From NCBI RefSeq assembly GCF_016583825.1, contig NZ_NRRV01000009.1, forward strand, positions 46,599 to 110,598: a DNA stretch of 64,000 bases. Direction: 5' to 3'. Below, piece by piece: positions 20,471 through 30,284 of this stretch. Position numbers and translations under genes: made by a program. This DNA comes from Thiohalocapsa halophila. Its GTDB lineage: Bacteria; Pseudomonadota; Gammaproteobacteria; Chromatiales; Chromatiaceae. Each line of letters begins with the position of its first letter. The stretch's first letter is position 1. The notes beneath the pieces are model-generated. The model was not told the origin of the DNA, searched no databases, and worked only from the letters and a program-made list of their open reading frames with translations.

Positions 20471-22525
20471 ATGCCAGAAGAGACCAGTGCCGCGGCGGGT
20501 AATCACAGCGCGCGGCCGCGGATGATCGACAACATCTGGATCACACTGTCCGACGGCTGCTCAGTGGCGGCCAAGCTCTGGCTGCCGCCGGACGCCGAGG
20601 ACAATCCGGTGCCGGCGGTGCTGGAGTACATCCCCTACCGCAAGCGCGATCACAAGGCGATTCGCGACGCCGAGATCCACGGCTTCTTCGCGCAGCACGG
20701 CTACGCCGGAGTGCGCGTGGACCTGCGCGGCAGCGGCGACTCCGAGGGCGTGCTGCGCGACGAGTACCTCCAGCGCGAGCTGGACGACGGCTTGGAGGTG
20801 CTGCGCTGGATCGCCGAGCAGCCCTGGTGCAGCGGCAAGATCGGGCTGTTCGGACTCTCCTGGGGCGGCTTCAATGGCCTGCAGATCGCAGCCCTTCAGC
20901 CGCCGGAGCTGGGCGCGGTGATCTCCGTTTGCTCGTCCGATGATCGCTATGCCGACGATGTCCACTACATGGGCGGCTGCCTGCTGACGGATAACCTCTC
21001 CTGGGCCTCCACCATGTTCGGCTTCAACTCCTGCCCGCCGGACCCGGCGGTGGTGGGCGAGCGCTGGCGCGCGATGTGGCTGGAGCGCCTGGCGGGCAGC
21101 GGGCTCTGGATCAAGAACTGGCTGGAGCACCAGCGCCGCACCGACTTCTGGAAGCATGCCTCGGTATGCGAGGACTACAGCGCCATCCAGGTGCCGGTGA
21201 TGGCCGTCAGCGGCTGGGCGGACGGCTATTCCAACACCGTATTCCGGCTGTTGGAGCATCTGTCGGTGCCGCGCCGGGGGCTGGTGGGGCCCTGGGGGCA
21301 CAAGTATCCGCACATGGGCGGCCCCGGCCCTGCCATCGACTTTCTCGGCGAATGCGTGCGCTGGTGGGATCAATGGCTCAAGGGCATCGACCGCGGCATC
21401 GACGACGACCCCATGCTGCGCGCCTGGATGCTGGACCGCCGCGACCCCTCCTCCCCGGAGACCACCGGCCGCTGGGTGGCCGAGCCGGTTTGGCCCAGCC
21501 CCGACATCGCGCCCCAGGCCTACCGGCTCGCCCGCGGCGCCTTGGTGCCGGACGACGGCAGCACCAGCACCGCCGGTGCCGAGCTCAGCATCAAGAGCCC
21601 TTTGAGCGTCGGCCTCTTTGCCGGCAAGTGGTGCTCGTACGCGGAGACGACGGATCTGCCCTCGGATCAGCGCCTGGAAGACGGCGGCGCCTTGGTGTTC
21701 GACACGGCGCCCTTGGCGGAGGATATCTCCATCCTCGGCTCACCCGAGGTGGAGCTGGAGCTTGCGGCGGATCGGCCCGTGGCCATGGTGGCGGTGCGCT
21801 TGTCGGACATCGGCCCCGACGACCGCGCTACGCGTGTCACCTTCGGCGTGCTGAACCTCACGCACCGGGACGGCCACGAGCAGCCGCAGCCGCTGGAGCC
21901 CGGCCGCCGCTACCGCGTCCGGGTGCCGCTCAACGAGGTGGGCCAGCGTTTCTTCGCCGGCCACCGCATCCGGCTGGGCATTTCCAGCTCCTACTTCCCG
22001 CTGGCTTGGCCCTCGCCCGAGCCGGCGCGGCTGACCCTGGACGCCGAGGGCTGCCGGCTGTATCTGCCGCTGCGCACGCCGAAGCCCGAGGATGCCGAGC
22101 TGCGCAATCTCGGGGCGCCGCGCAGCGCACCGGCACCGGCGCACACCCTGCTGGTGCCGGCGGAGCGCCACTGGACCGTCCGCCACAACCTGGCCAACAA
22201 CGAGGTGGCGCTGGACGTGGTGAACAACGACGCGCGCGTGCGCCTGGACGACATCGGCCTCGCCTTCGGCCGCAACGTGGAGGAGCGTTGGAGCTACAAG
22301 AATGAGCGCTACGAGACCGTGCGCGGCGAGGTGGTGCACGAGCGCAGCTTCGAGCGTGCCGGCGTCGCGGGCGCCCCCGACTGGTCCGCGCGCACCGTCA
22401 CCCGCACCATCCTGACGTCCACGGCCACCCACTTCCTGATCCGCGCGACACTGGACGCCTATGAGGGCGACGTGCGGCTGTTCGAGAAGAGCTGGGACGA
22501 GGCCATCCCGCGCGATCTGATCTGA
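20471..22525 (+). CDS. CocE/NonD-family (S15-type) hydrolase
   Basis: 684 residues. An alpha/beta hydrolase of the X-prolyl dipeptidyl-peptidase/cocaine-esterase class. The catalytic Ser is in FGLSWGGFNG (about residue 137), preceded by RVDLRGSGDSEG, the conserved oxyanion-loop strand. AVSGWADGYSN carries the likely acid Asp and GPWGHKYPH the His. The C-terminal half is the jelly-roll domain (LELAADRPVAMVAVRLSD, GHRIRLGISSSYFPLAWPS). No signal peptide, so cytosolic. The substrate is unknown: family members cleave esters or amides, including peptides. It is followed 65 nt later by an ATP-grasp ligase, suggesting paired making and breaking of an amide. Confidence 0.88.
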   Translation: MPEETSAAAGNHSARPRMIDNIWITLSDGCSVAAKLWLPPDAEDNPVPAVLEYIPYRKRDHKAIRDAEIHGFFAQHGYAGVRVDLRGSGDSEGVLRDEYLQRELDDGLEVLRWIAEQPWCSGKIGLFGLSWGGFNGLQIAALQPPELGAVISVCSSDDRYADDVHYMGGCLLTDNLSWASTMFGFNSCPPDPAVVGERWRAMWLERLAGSGLWIKNWLEHQRRTDFWKHASVCEDYSAIQVPVMAVSGWADGYSNTVFRLLEHLSVPRRGLVGPWGHKYPHMGGPGPAIDFLGECVRWWDQWLKGIDRGIDDDPMLRAWMLDRRDPSSPETTGRWVAEPVWPSPDIAPQAYRLARGALVPDDGSTSTAGAELSIKSPLSVGLFAGKWCSYAETTDLPSDQRLEDGGALVFDTAPLAEDISILGSPEVELELAADRPVAMVAVRLSDIGPDDRATRVTFGVLNLTHRDGHEQPQPLEPGRRYRVRVPLNEVGQRFFAGHRIRLGISSSYFPLAWPSPEPARLTLDAEGCRLYLPLRTPKPEDAELRNLGAPRSAPAPAHTLLVPAERHWTVRHNLANNEVALDVVNNDARVRLDDIGLAFGRNVEERWSYKNERYETVRGEVVHERSFERAGVAGAPDWSARTVTRTILTSTATHFLIRATLDAYEGDVRLFEKSWDEAIPRDLI

Positions 22526-22590
22526 TTCCACGCCCGGTCGCCGGTGGCTACAAGCCCGGCGGGGAGCGCCCATCCACACCGGAGCACCGC

Positions 22591-23892
22591 ATGCCCAAGC
22601 ACAATGTCTTCATCGTCGGACTGGACCCCTTCAATCTGGAGCGGCTGAAACGTGTGCCGGCGGCCCGCGACTGCGAGCTCCACGCGGCCTTGGATGTCTC
22701 CGACATCCGTCACGTCGACAGTTACGATGTTCCCGCGCTGATCGACAAGGCGGTGGCCGCGATGGAGGACTTCGACGGCAGTATCGACGGCGTCGCGTCC
22801 TATTGGGACTTCCCGGGCAGTCTGTTCGTGCCCGTCCTCGCCGAGCGTTTCGGCCTGCCCGGGCCGTCGCTGGAGGCCGTGCTCAAGTGCGAGCACAAGT
22901 ACTGGAGCCGGCTCGAGCAGCAGAAGGCCGTGGCGCAGCACCTGCCGGTCTTCCGCGCCTTCGATCCGAACGACGACGACGCCTTCGGCAAGCTGCAGCT
23001 GGTGCCGCCGTTCTGGATCAAGCCCATCAAGTCCTTCCGCTCCTATCTGGCCTTTCAGATCAACGACGCCCACCAGTTTCGCGACGTCATGCAAACCTGC
23101 CGTCAGGAGCAGGGGCATATCGTCGAGCCCTTCCGCGACCTGCTGCGGATGTTCGAGCTGCCGGCGGAGATCGTGGACATGCCGGAGACCTTCATCGCCG
23201 AGACGCCGATCGGCGGGGCTCAATGCACACTGGAAGGTTATGTGTACCAAGGCGGCGTTGTCGTCTACGGCGTTGTCGACAGCATCCGCGCGGCCGGGGG
23301 CCTCTCCTTCGGCCGCTACCAGTACCCGTCATCGCTGCCGCTGGAGATCCAGCACCGCATGATCGATGCGGCCCGGCTTGCCGTTGGTGCCATCGGTCTC
23401 GACAACAGCCCCTTCAACGCCGAGCTCTACTACGACCAGAGCGCGGACCGAATCTGGCTCCTGGAGATCAACCCGCGCATCTCGCAGGCGCACACGGACC
23501 TGTTCGAGAAAGTCGCGGGTATTTCCCATCATGCGGTGATGTTGGATCTCGCCCTGGGCCGCAAGCCGTCGCCGCTGGAGCGTGCCGGACACTTCAACGT
23601 CGCCGCGCATTTCATGGTGCGCACCCCGGATGCGGGGCGGATCACCGTGGTGCCGGACGACGCAGCCATTGCGCGCATCGCCGAGCAACAGCCGGATACC
23701 GTCGTCAAGATTGCCGTCGAGCCCGGCCAGCACCTGCGAGAGCTCCAGGGCCAGGACCAATACAGCTTCGAGCTGGCGCAGGTCTTCATCGGCGCCCGGG
23801 ACGAGATGGAGCTGGCGGACAAGTACCGAGCGGTCCTGGCCGAGCTCCATTTCGACCTCGAGCGCGACCGCCAGGAGCCCGTCATCCTCTGA
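22591..23892 (+). CDS. ATP-grasp domain ligase of unknown product
   Basis: 433 residues. The N-terminal MPKHNVFIVGLDPFNLERL is a pre-ATP-grasp Rossmann-like part. LKCEHKYWSR, PPFWIKPIKSFRS and EPFRDLLRMF fit the central ATP-grasp region. DRIWLLEINPRISQAHTDLF is the Mg-binding strand with Glu and Asn, and GLDNSPFNAELYYD precedes it. A C-terminal 120-residue part resembles the capping domain of carboxylate-amine ligases. It probably forms an amide from a carboxylate and an amine. It is downstream of the CocE hydrolase in the same direction; the start has GGAGCACCGC before it. Confidence 0.85.
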   Translation: MPKHNVFIVGLDPFNLERLKRVPAARDCELHAALDVSDIRHVDSYDVPALIDKAVAAMEDFDGSIDGVASYWDFPGSLFVPVLAERFGLPGPSLEAVLKCEHKYWSRLEQQKAVAQHLPVFRAFDPNDDDAFGKLQLVPPFWIKPIKSFRSYLAFQINDAHQFRDVMQTCRQEQGHIVEPFRDLLRMFELPAEIVDMPETFIAETPIGGAQCTLEGYVYQGGVVVYGVVDSIRAAGGLSFGRYQYPSSLPLEIQHRMIDAARLAVGAIGLDNSPFNAELYYDQSADRIWLLEINPRISQAHTDLFEKVAGISHHAVMLDLALGRKPSPLERAGHFNVAAHFMVRTPDAGRITVVPDDAAIARIAEQQPDTVVKIAVEPGQHLRELQGQDQYSFELAQVFIGARDEMELADKYRAVLAELHFDLERDRQEPVIL

Positions 23893-24194
23893 CGCCCGGG
23901 CGCGAGCCCTGAGAGTGGCGGGCTTTGAGGCCCGGACATTGCGTTGTCGCTCCGTAGGTCGGGCTGAGGCACGAAGCCCGACGCGGCGCCCGCTCGCGAC
24001 GACGATGCCGAGCATCAGCGCGAGATAGATCAGGAAGGGCGCCCGTCAGCGCGTCGCCGCCAGGCGCGATGGGCACGCAGTGATACCCCGCGGGGGCGGC
24101 TGGCGTTACCATGCGGTTCTTCGGTCGCCCGCCGTCGACTCGGCCGCCGCGTGCGCCGTTGATCCCGGTGACATCGGCGCACATTCATGCAGTT
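23893..24194. other. Spacer with half copy of the REP-like repeat
   Basis: About 300 bases between the ATP-grasp gene and the large membrane protein. GTAGGTCGGGCTGAGGCACG followed by AAGCCCGAC (23954-23982) is a half copy of the palindrome at 5311-5394. Nothing else was recognised. Confidence 0.6.
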
Positions 24195-27100
24195 ATGTCG
24201 ACACCCAGCGCCAAGGCCTTCCGGCAGCAGATCCTAAAGCCTGCCGAGGGGGTGTTTCTCTTCCACGCCCGCGCCATCGAGCGCCTCATCGAGGAGGAGC
24301 TCGGCGCGCAGGCGCGCGGCGTGCCCATCCCGAACCTGCCCTACTACTTGATGCCGCGGGAGGCCTTCCTCTACGGCCTCGAGAGCGAGAACGCCGAGGC
24401 CTTGTCCGTCATCGAGGGCCTGCGTCTGCCGCGGTACGTGGTCCTGCTGCCGAGCCCCAGCTCACAGGCCGCGGGGCAGGGCGCCTTCGAGCGGTTGCGG
24501 CACGACTATTGGGCGCGGAGCTTCGAGGCCGAAGTGGCCAGGGCTTGGCAGAACACCCGCGACGACAACGACGACGCCGAGCGCTTCGGCGCCGTCGCGC
24601 TGCGCAGTCTCATCGGCGGGCATGCCTTCGCCGAGGTGCGCGAGGTCTTGGATCGTGACGGCGTGATCCTGTCCGTCTGGAGCGATGATCTCATTACGCG
24701 CACCTTCGCTGCCCTGGTGGTGCGGCTGCGCTACTTCGCGCCCGGGGCCCGCGGCTTCTATTTCCCCGCCATCGAGGTCTGGCCGGAAGTGGACGCCTGG
24801 CTCGCCGCCAGCGGCCTCGATCTACCGGCGCCGAGCCGTGACGGGCGTCAGCCGCTGCTGCTGATGAAAAGCCGCCCGGGCGGCAGCGAGCTGCCGGCGG
24901 CGCCGCCGCTGCTGCCCACGGGATTACCGTTCGGGGCCTCGGACCCGGATCTCGCCATCGCGGTGGCCGACGCCGCAGAGGTGTGGCCGGCCAAGGCCCC
25001 GGCGAGCGGTGATCCCTGCGAGCAGACGGAAGACCATGGCGCCGACTTGCGTCACATGGACGCCGATCTGCCCCCCTCACTGGAAGCACACTATCTTGCC
25101 GCCCTGCACCGTGGCACGCGGGTCCGTCGCCGCAAGGGCTGGCTCGCGCGGCTGCGCGACGACGTCCGCAACGGCCTGCGTCGGCTGGTGGGCCGTCTGC
25201 TGTTCCTGCCGGGGCTGGACGATATTGGCTTCGCGCCGGCGCCGGGTACCGCCATGCGCTGGCACAGCCTAGGGCTCGCGCTGTTCGAGCACGCCGTGGG
25301 CTGTGCGCAGCGGGCCGAGTTCGAAGGCCGCTTCGCGGCGCAGCTGCGCTTTCTCGCGGATGCGCGCCGGCTCGCCCAGCGGATGAGCCGACCCGCACGC
25401 TGTGCGCCGGCCGCGGTAGAGATAGCGATCAACGAGCGCGAGCACGCCGCCGAAGAGCATCTGGCGGATCTGCTCGCCGCCAAGTGGAAGCTCGCGCCGG
25501 CCACGGCCAGCGAGCTGCGCCACCTCATCGAGCGCCTCGCCGCCGCGGACCGCCGCCGCTTCGGCTCCGCCCCGGCCCGCACGCTGCTCAGCTGCCTGGA
25601 GCAGGTGCTCTCGGAAAGCCGCAGCGATTACTATCGTCTGCGCTTCGCGCGTTGGCTCTTGAGCTCGGGGCGCCGGCGGTTGCTGGAGCCGCTGCCCTTC
25701 CAGGCGCTGCTCAAAGCCATGCGCGCCATGGAGACGGCCCGCGCGCGGCTGGAGGAGATGCCCTGGCCCATCACGGACCTGGAGCGTTTCACGCGCGTGC
25801 TGGAGACGCTGACGCAGCGCGTCAACGCGCGCCTCGACGAGCAGATCATGCCGCGTGTGAAGCAGGCCATGTGCAAGGCCGACTTCGTGCCCCGGGATCA
25901 CCGCGAGAACGTCGCTGCGCAGAAGATGCAGCTGGAGCTGCTGGACGTCATCAAGCGCCGCCGACACCTCAAGTTCACCGACGTGCGCGACATCGTCGCC
26001 CGCAACATCCTGCGCCTGCCGGACCCGACCTTGTCCGAGTTTTTCCGCGGCGACCGCCTTGCGCGCTTCGATCGCACCGCCGCCGACGCCCTGCCGGGGG
26101 TCTATCGGCCGGGCGAGATCTATATCAAAGGCCTGCAACAGCTGAGCGCGCCGCTGTTCGGCACCGGGCCGGGGCGGACCATCTCGCGCTATCTGTTGGT
26201 GCCCTTCGGTGCCGCCTACCTATTGCTCAAGAGCATCGACCTGCTGCTGGAGCTGCTGCCGCACCACGACAAAACCTTCCACCTCGCCTCCTTCACCGAC
26301 GTGATGCTCCTCGGCGGGCTCGTGAACCTGGTGATGCACACAGGGATTGGCCGCCACATCGCCGTGTCGCTGTGGCACGGGCTGGTGGCGGCGCTGCGCT
26401 TCGTTTTCTACGACGGGCTGAGCCGGCTCAGGCGCTGGCGCCCGCTGGCGGACTTCCTCAGCACCGGGATCGTGCGCGGTCTCGGGCGCAATCTGGTGCA
26501 GCCCTTGTTGATCGGCGCCCTGCCGCTGGCACCCATCATCCTGCTTGCGGTGCTCGTGGAAGAGGTGCCCATCGAGCCTGGGCTGTGGCTCGCCGGTCTG
26601 GCCTTTGCGCTCGGCACACTGGCGCGCAATACGCCCGCCGGGCGACGCTTCCTCGACAACTTGAGCACGCGCGTCGGCCTCTATTTCACGCGACTCAATC
26701 AGGCGCTCTTCATCGGCTTGATCCAGTCGCTGTTGTACTTCTTCAAGGAAGTCACGCGGCGCTTCTCGCAGCTGTTGCACCGGGTGGACGAGGCCTTGAT
26801 CCACCATCGAGGCGAGCGCATGGGACGGCGCGTCGCCAAGGCCCTGTTGGCGCCGGTGTGGCGCCTCGCCGAGGCCCTGATGCAGTTCTATGTGACGGTG
26901 CTGGTGGAGCCGCAGGTCAACCCGGTCAAGCACTTCCCCATCGTCAGCATCGGGCACAAGCTCTTGCTGCCCTTTCTGCCGGCCATCACGGCCGCGTTCC
27001 TGGAGATGAGCGATGCGATCCTGCCCAAGGTCATCGCCTATCCGCTGGTGACCTTGACCATCGTGCTGCTGCCGGGACTCTTCGGCTTCTTCGTTTGGGA

Positions 27101-27830
27101 GCTCAAGGAGAACTGGAAGCTCTACCAGGCGAATCATCGCGAGGGTCTCGCCGATGCGAGCCATGCCTACCAGGAGCCGGCGCTCATGGGCGAGGGCAAG
27201 GAGCCCCTGCCGGTGGAGCCCGCCGCCGTCGGCCACCACGGCGAGAGCGTGCGGGCGCTCATGTCCCGGGGCTTCCATTCCGGCGCCCTGCCCAAGGCCT
27301 TCGGCCGGCTGCGCAAGGTCATTCGGGAAGAAATGCGCGACCAGCAGCCCTATCCGCAGCGTCTGCGCCGGGTCCAGCGCCAGCTGGAGGAGGTCGAGCA
27401 CGCCTTCTGCGTGTTTTTCGAGCGTGAGTTCACCTTTGCGCTGCGCGAGCGCTGCCGAGATCCGAACTGCACCCTTCAGCGCGTGCAGACGGGCACGCCC
27501 CGCATCGCCACCAATCTGGTCGAGCTGGCCGTCGACATCTACCCGGGGGCCCGTCGCGACAGCGGTGGCATCGACCTGTCCGAGCAGCTGACGGACGAGC
27601 AGCGCGCCACGCCCCTCACTCTGGGCATCCGCCTCTTCTACCGCGCCCCGCGCATCCGCGTCGAGACCGAGATCCAGGGCCACGCCGAGCGCATCGGTCC
27701 CTACTGCTGGTCGCTCATCGCCGCGGACCTGCGGCTCTTCGCCGGCCGCGCCGGCGCCGACCTCAAGACACTCGACCTCGGCCTGCCCGCCGCCCCCGCC
27801 GAGCCCGCGCAGCTGCGCGCCGTTGCCTGA
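24195..27830 (+). CDS. Large membrane protein of unknown function
   Basis: 1,211 residues if it starts at the ATG at 24195; the frame is open 28 codons further. I do not recognise the family. The first 660 residues are soluble, rich in Arg, Leu and Ala, with mainly helical segments. Hydrophobic segments then follow at roughly 667-690, 696-718, 720-742, 765-790, 795-810, 835-853, 922-940 and 945-975 (for example PLAPIILLAVLVEEV and VTLTIVLLPGLFGFFVWE). The last 235 residues are soluble again and contain CVFFEREFTFALRERC and RDPNCTLQRV. There is no signal peptide. The codon pattern resembles its neighbours and the frame is uninterrupted. It lies 300 nt after the ATP-grasp gene in the same direction. 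Confidence 0.8.
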   Translation: MSTPSAKAFRQQILKPAEGVFLFHARAIERLIEEELGAQARGVPIPNLPYYLMPREAFLYGLESENAEALSVIEGLRLPRYVVLLPSPSSQAAGQGAFERLRHDYWARSFEAEVARAWQNTRDDNDDAERFGAVALRSLIGGHAFAEVREVLDRDGVILSVWSDDLITRTFAALVVRLRYFAPGARGFYFPAIEVWPEVDAWLAASGLDLPAPSRDGRQPLLLMKSRPGGSELPAAPPLLPTGLPFGASDPDLAIAVADAAEVWPAKAPASGDPCEQTEDHGADLRHMDADLPPSLEAHYLAALHRGTRVRRRKGWLARLRDDVRNGLRRLVGRLLFLPGLDDIGFAPAPGTAMRWHSLGLALFEHAVGCAQRAEFEGRFAAQLRFLADARRLAQRMSRPARCAPAAVEIAINEREHAAEEHLADLLAAKWKLAPATASELRHLIERLAAADRRRFGSAPARTLLSCLEQVLSESRSDYYRLRFARWLLSSGRRRLLEPLPFQALLKAMRAMETARARLEEMPWPITDLERFTRVLETLTQRVNARLDEQIMPRVKQAMCKADFVPRDHRENVAAQKMQLELLDVIKRRRHLKFTDVRDIVARNILRLPDPTLSEFFRGDRLARFDRTAADALPGVYRPGEIYIKGLQQLSAPLFGTGPGRTISRYLLVPFGAAYLLLKSIDLLLELLPHHDKTFHLASFTDVMLLGGLVNLVMHTGIGRHIAVSLWHGLVAALRFVFYDGLSRLRRWRPLADFLSTGIVRGLGRNLVQPLLIGALPLAPIILLAVLVEEVPIEPGLWLAGLAFALGTLARNTPAGRRFLDNLSTRVGLYFTRLNQALFIGLIQSLLYFFKEVTRRFSQLLHRVDEALIHHRGERMGRRVAKALLAPVWRLAEALMQFYVTVLVEPQVNPVKHFPIVSIGHKLLLPFLPAITAAFLEMSDAILPKVIAYPLVTLTIVLLPGLFGFFVWELKENWKLYQANHREGLADASHAYQEPALMGEGKEPLPVEPAAVGHHGESVRALMSRGFHSGALPKAFGRLRKVIREEMRDQQPYPQRLRRVQRQLEEVEHAFCVFFEREFTFALRERCRDPNCTLQRVQTGTPRIATNLVELAVDIYPGARRDSGGIDLSEQLTDEQRATPLTLGIRLFYRAPRIRVETEIQGHAERIGPYCWSLIAADLRLFAGRAGADLKTLDLGLPAAPAEPAQLRAVA

Positions 27831-27865
27831 GCTAAATCGCAGGTACCTACGCCGGCGCGGTGGGC

Positions 27866-28690
27866 TCAGCGCCAGAGGGCGTGGAAGTGGTGGGTGGGGC
27901 CGTGGCCTTGACCGACGTCGAGGCTATCGGCTGCGGCAATGGCGCCGGCGACGTAGCGCTTGGCCTGCTCGGTGGCTGCGCGCACGTCGGCCGTCGCGGC
28001 GAGCCGGGCCGCCAGCGCCGAGGACAGCGTGCAGCCCGTGCCGTGGGTATTCTTGGTTGCGATACGCTCGGTCTCGAGCCAATGCTCGCCGTCGGCGGTG
28101 ACGAGCAGGTCCGGGCTGTCCGTCGCCGGCAGATGGCCGCCCTTCAGCAGCACGGCGCCGCTGCCGTCCGCGGGGCCGAGGCCGCGCAATGCTTTGGCCG
28201 TCGCGAGCATGGCGTCCCGCGTCTCGGGCTCGGGGCACTCCAGCAGCACCGCAGCCTCCGGCAGGTTCGGGGTCAGCACCGTGGCCAGCGGCAGCAGGCG
28301 GTCCTTGAGCATGGCCACCGCCGCGTCCGCCAACAGCCGATCACCGCCTTTGGCCACCATGACCGGGTCCAGCACCACGTGCGGCGGGCGATGGCGGGCG
28401 AGGGCGGCGGCGACGGCGGCGACGATGTCGGCGCTGCCGAGCATACCGATCTTTACCGCATCGACGCGGATGTCCGCGAAGATCGCGTCGATCTGTGCGG
28501 CGACGAAGTCCGGCTCGACGAGCCGAACCCCGGTGACGCCGCGGGTGTTCTGCGCCGTCAGGGCGGTGACGGCGGCCATGGCGTAGCAGCCCTGGGCGGC
28601 GATGGCCTTCAGATCCGCCTGAATACCGGCGCCGCCGCTGGGGTCGGAGCCGGCGATGCTCAGGACGTTCTTGATGCGAGTCGCGCTCAT
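27866..28690 (-). CDS. thiD: Hydroxymethylpyrimidine/phosphomethylpyrimidine kinase
   Basis: 274 residues from the ATG at 28690, which overlaps the thiE stop (ATGA). Phosphorylates HMP and HMP-phosphate for thiamine synthesis. Family landmarks are LSIAGSDPSGGAGIQADLKA at the N-terminus, VKIGMLGSADIV, VLDPVMVAKGGDRLL, LTPNLPEA, and the anion-hole motif THGTGCTLSSALAA near the C-terminus. A longer frame upstream reads through thiE and is rejected. Last gene of the thiM-thiE-thiD operon. Confidence 0.96.
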   Translation of the reverse strand: MSATRIKNVLSIAGSDPSGGAGIQADLKAIAAQGCYAMAAVTALTAQNTRGVTGVRLVEPDFVAAQIDAIFADIRVDAVKIGMLGSADIVAAVAAALARHRPPHVVLDPVMVAKGGDRLLADAAVAMLKDRLLPLATVLTPNLPEAAVLLECPEPETRDAMLATAKALRGLGPADGSGAVLLKGGHLPATDSPDLLVTADGEHWLETERIATKNTHGTGCTLSSALAARLAATADVRAATEQAKRYVAGAIAAADSLDVGQGHGPTHHFHALWR

Positions 28691-29355
28691 GTTGTCTGTC
28701 GCTTCTGCCTCTGCTTCCGCTTCTGCGCCCGCTGCACGGCGGCTGCGAGTGCTGCGGCAGCGGCTTCCGGATCCGGCGTCCCGCAGACCGCGGACACCAC
28801 GGCTAGACCCTCGCAGCCGGCGTTCAGCACGCAGTCTGCGTGGGCGGCCGTGAGCCCGCCGATGGCGACGGCCGGAAAGTCCGAAGCCGCCCGCACCGCG
28901 GCGAGTCCGTCGCACCCGAGCGGCACGGCGTGGTCGGTCTTGGTGGCGGTGGCGAAGACGGGGCCGATGCCGACATAGTCGATGGGCAATGCAGCGACCG
29001 CCCGGGCATGCGCGATGGTCTGAATGGATAGCCCGACGATGGCCTCCGGCCCGAGCAGCTCCCGTGCCGCGGCCACGCTCGCGTCGGACTGGCCGACGTG
29101 GACACCGTCGGCCCCGACCGCCGCGGCCACGCGCAGACGATCATTGACGATCAGCGGTACGCCGGTGCCGGCCAGGGCCGTCTTGAGCGCGCGGCCCTGC
29201 TCGATGAGCAGCGCGTCCGGTGCCGCCTTGTCCCGCAGCTGCACGACGCTGATGCCGCCCGCCACGGCGGCCCGCACGGTGTCCACCAGGCCGCGGCTCG
29301 CACAAAGCCCGGGGTCCGTCACCAGATACAACGACAGGTCCAAGGCGCGGCTCAT
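28687..29355 (-). CDS. thiE: Thiamine phosphate synthase
   Basis: 222 residues. Joins HMP-pyrophosphate and thiazole phosphate to thiamine phosphate. LYLVTDPGLCASRG, SVVQLRDKAAP, LIVNDRLRVAAAVGADGVHV, GQSDASVA and VGIGPVFATATKTDH are the expected TIM-barrel motifs. Its start overlaps the thiM stop by 4 nt and its stop overlaps thiD by 4 nt, indicating translational coupling. Confidence 0.96.
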   Translation of the reverse strand: MSRALDLSLYLVTDPGLCASRGLVDTVRAAVAGGISVVQLRDKAAPDALLIEQGRALKTALAGTGVPLIVNDRLRVAAAVGADGVHVGQSDASVAAARELLGPEAIVGLSIQTIAHARAVAALPIDYVGIGPVFATATKTDHAVPLGCDGLAAVRAASDFPAVAIGGLTAAHADCVLNAGCEGLAVVSAVCGTPDPEAAAAALAAAVQRAQKRKQRQKRQTT

Positions 29356-30284
29356 GAGGCGGGTGCTCCCGGTGTGGGCTCGATGTCGTCCGCGCCCCGC
29401 TGCGGCTCGTTGGCCAGCGGCTCGGGCACGGGCCCGGGTGCAATGCGGGCGTCCGCGTTGACGGCGTCGGCGCTAAGCGCGGCCAGGGCGTCGACGAAGC
29501 AGAGCAAGAAACTGCCCGGTCCATCCGCGCCACGGGCTGCATGCTCGCCGGCGAGCCCATAGTAGGCGAGTGCGGCGACGGTGGCTTCGAAGGGGTCGTC
29601 ACCGCCAGCGAGGAAGGCCCCGCAGACCCCGGTGAGGGAGCAGCCGAGGGCGGTGACCTGGGGCATGAGCACATGGCCGTTGGCGACCCGCGCGGCGCGT
29701 TGGCCGTCGGTAACGAAGTCGATCTCGCCGGTGACGGCGACGCTACAGCTCTGGCGGCGAGCGAGCACCACGGCAGCCTGTTCCGCCGCCGTGACAGGGT
29801 CTGTGGCATCGACCCCGCGACCGCCGGTGTGCTCGCCGGCGCCGTTGGACGCATCCGCGCTCAAGGCGTTCAGGGCCAGAATTTCCGACGCATTGCCTCG
29901 AATCAGTGTCGGCGCCAGCGCCAGCAACCGTGCCGCCGCTTCGCGCCGCAGCGTGGTCGCGCCGACGGCGACCGGGTCCAGCACCCATGGCTTGCGGTGA
30001 CGGCAAGCGGCGGCGGCCGCCGAGAGCATGCCCTCCAGCCAAGCCGGTGACAGGGTGCCGATGTTGATGGTCAGGGCATCGGCAAGCGTCGCGAACTCGC
30101 CCGCCTCTTCGACGGCATGCACCATCGCCGGCGAGGCGCCCACTGCGAGCAGGATGTTCGCAGCGGCATGCATGGCGACGTAGTTGGTGATGTTCTGCAC
30201 CAGCGGGACGCTGCTGCGCAGACGGCGCAGCGCGTCACCGGGGGGCGGCAGCGGGAGCGGACGGGGCTTCACGTCTGTCTGCAT
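29352..30284 (-). CDS. thiM: Hydroxyethylthiazole kinase
   Basis: 310 residues, somewhat longer than typical because of a Pro-rich N-terminus and a Pro/Glu-rich tail (PGPVPEPLANEPQRG). Phosphorylates salvaged thiazole alcohol. VPLVQNITNYVAMHAAANIL, GASPAMVHA, RGNASEILAL, and TALGCSLTGVCGAFLAGGD with the catalytic Cys are conserved. First gene of the salvage operon. No TPP riboswitch was recognised upstream. Confidence 0.95.
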   Translation of the reverse strand: MQTDVKPRPLPLPPPGDALRRLRSSVPLVQNITNYVAMHAAANILLAVGASPAMVHAVEEAGEFATLADALTINIGTLSPAWLEGMLSAAAAACRHRKPWVLDPVAVGATTLRREAAARLLALAPTLIRGNASEILALNALSADASNGAGEHTGGRGVDATDPVTAAEQAAVVLARRQSCSVAVTGEIDFVTDGQRAARVANGHVLMPQVTALGCSLTGVCGAFLAGGDDPFEATVAALAYYGLAGEHAARGADGPGSFLLCFVDALAALSADAVNADARIAPGPVPEPLANEPQRGADDIEPTPGAPAS

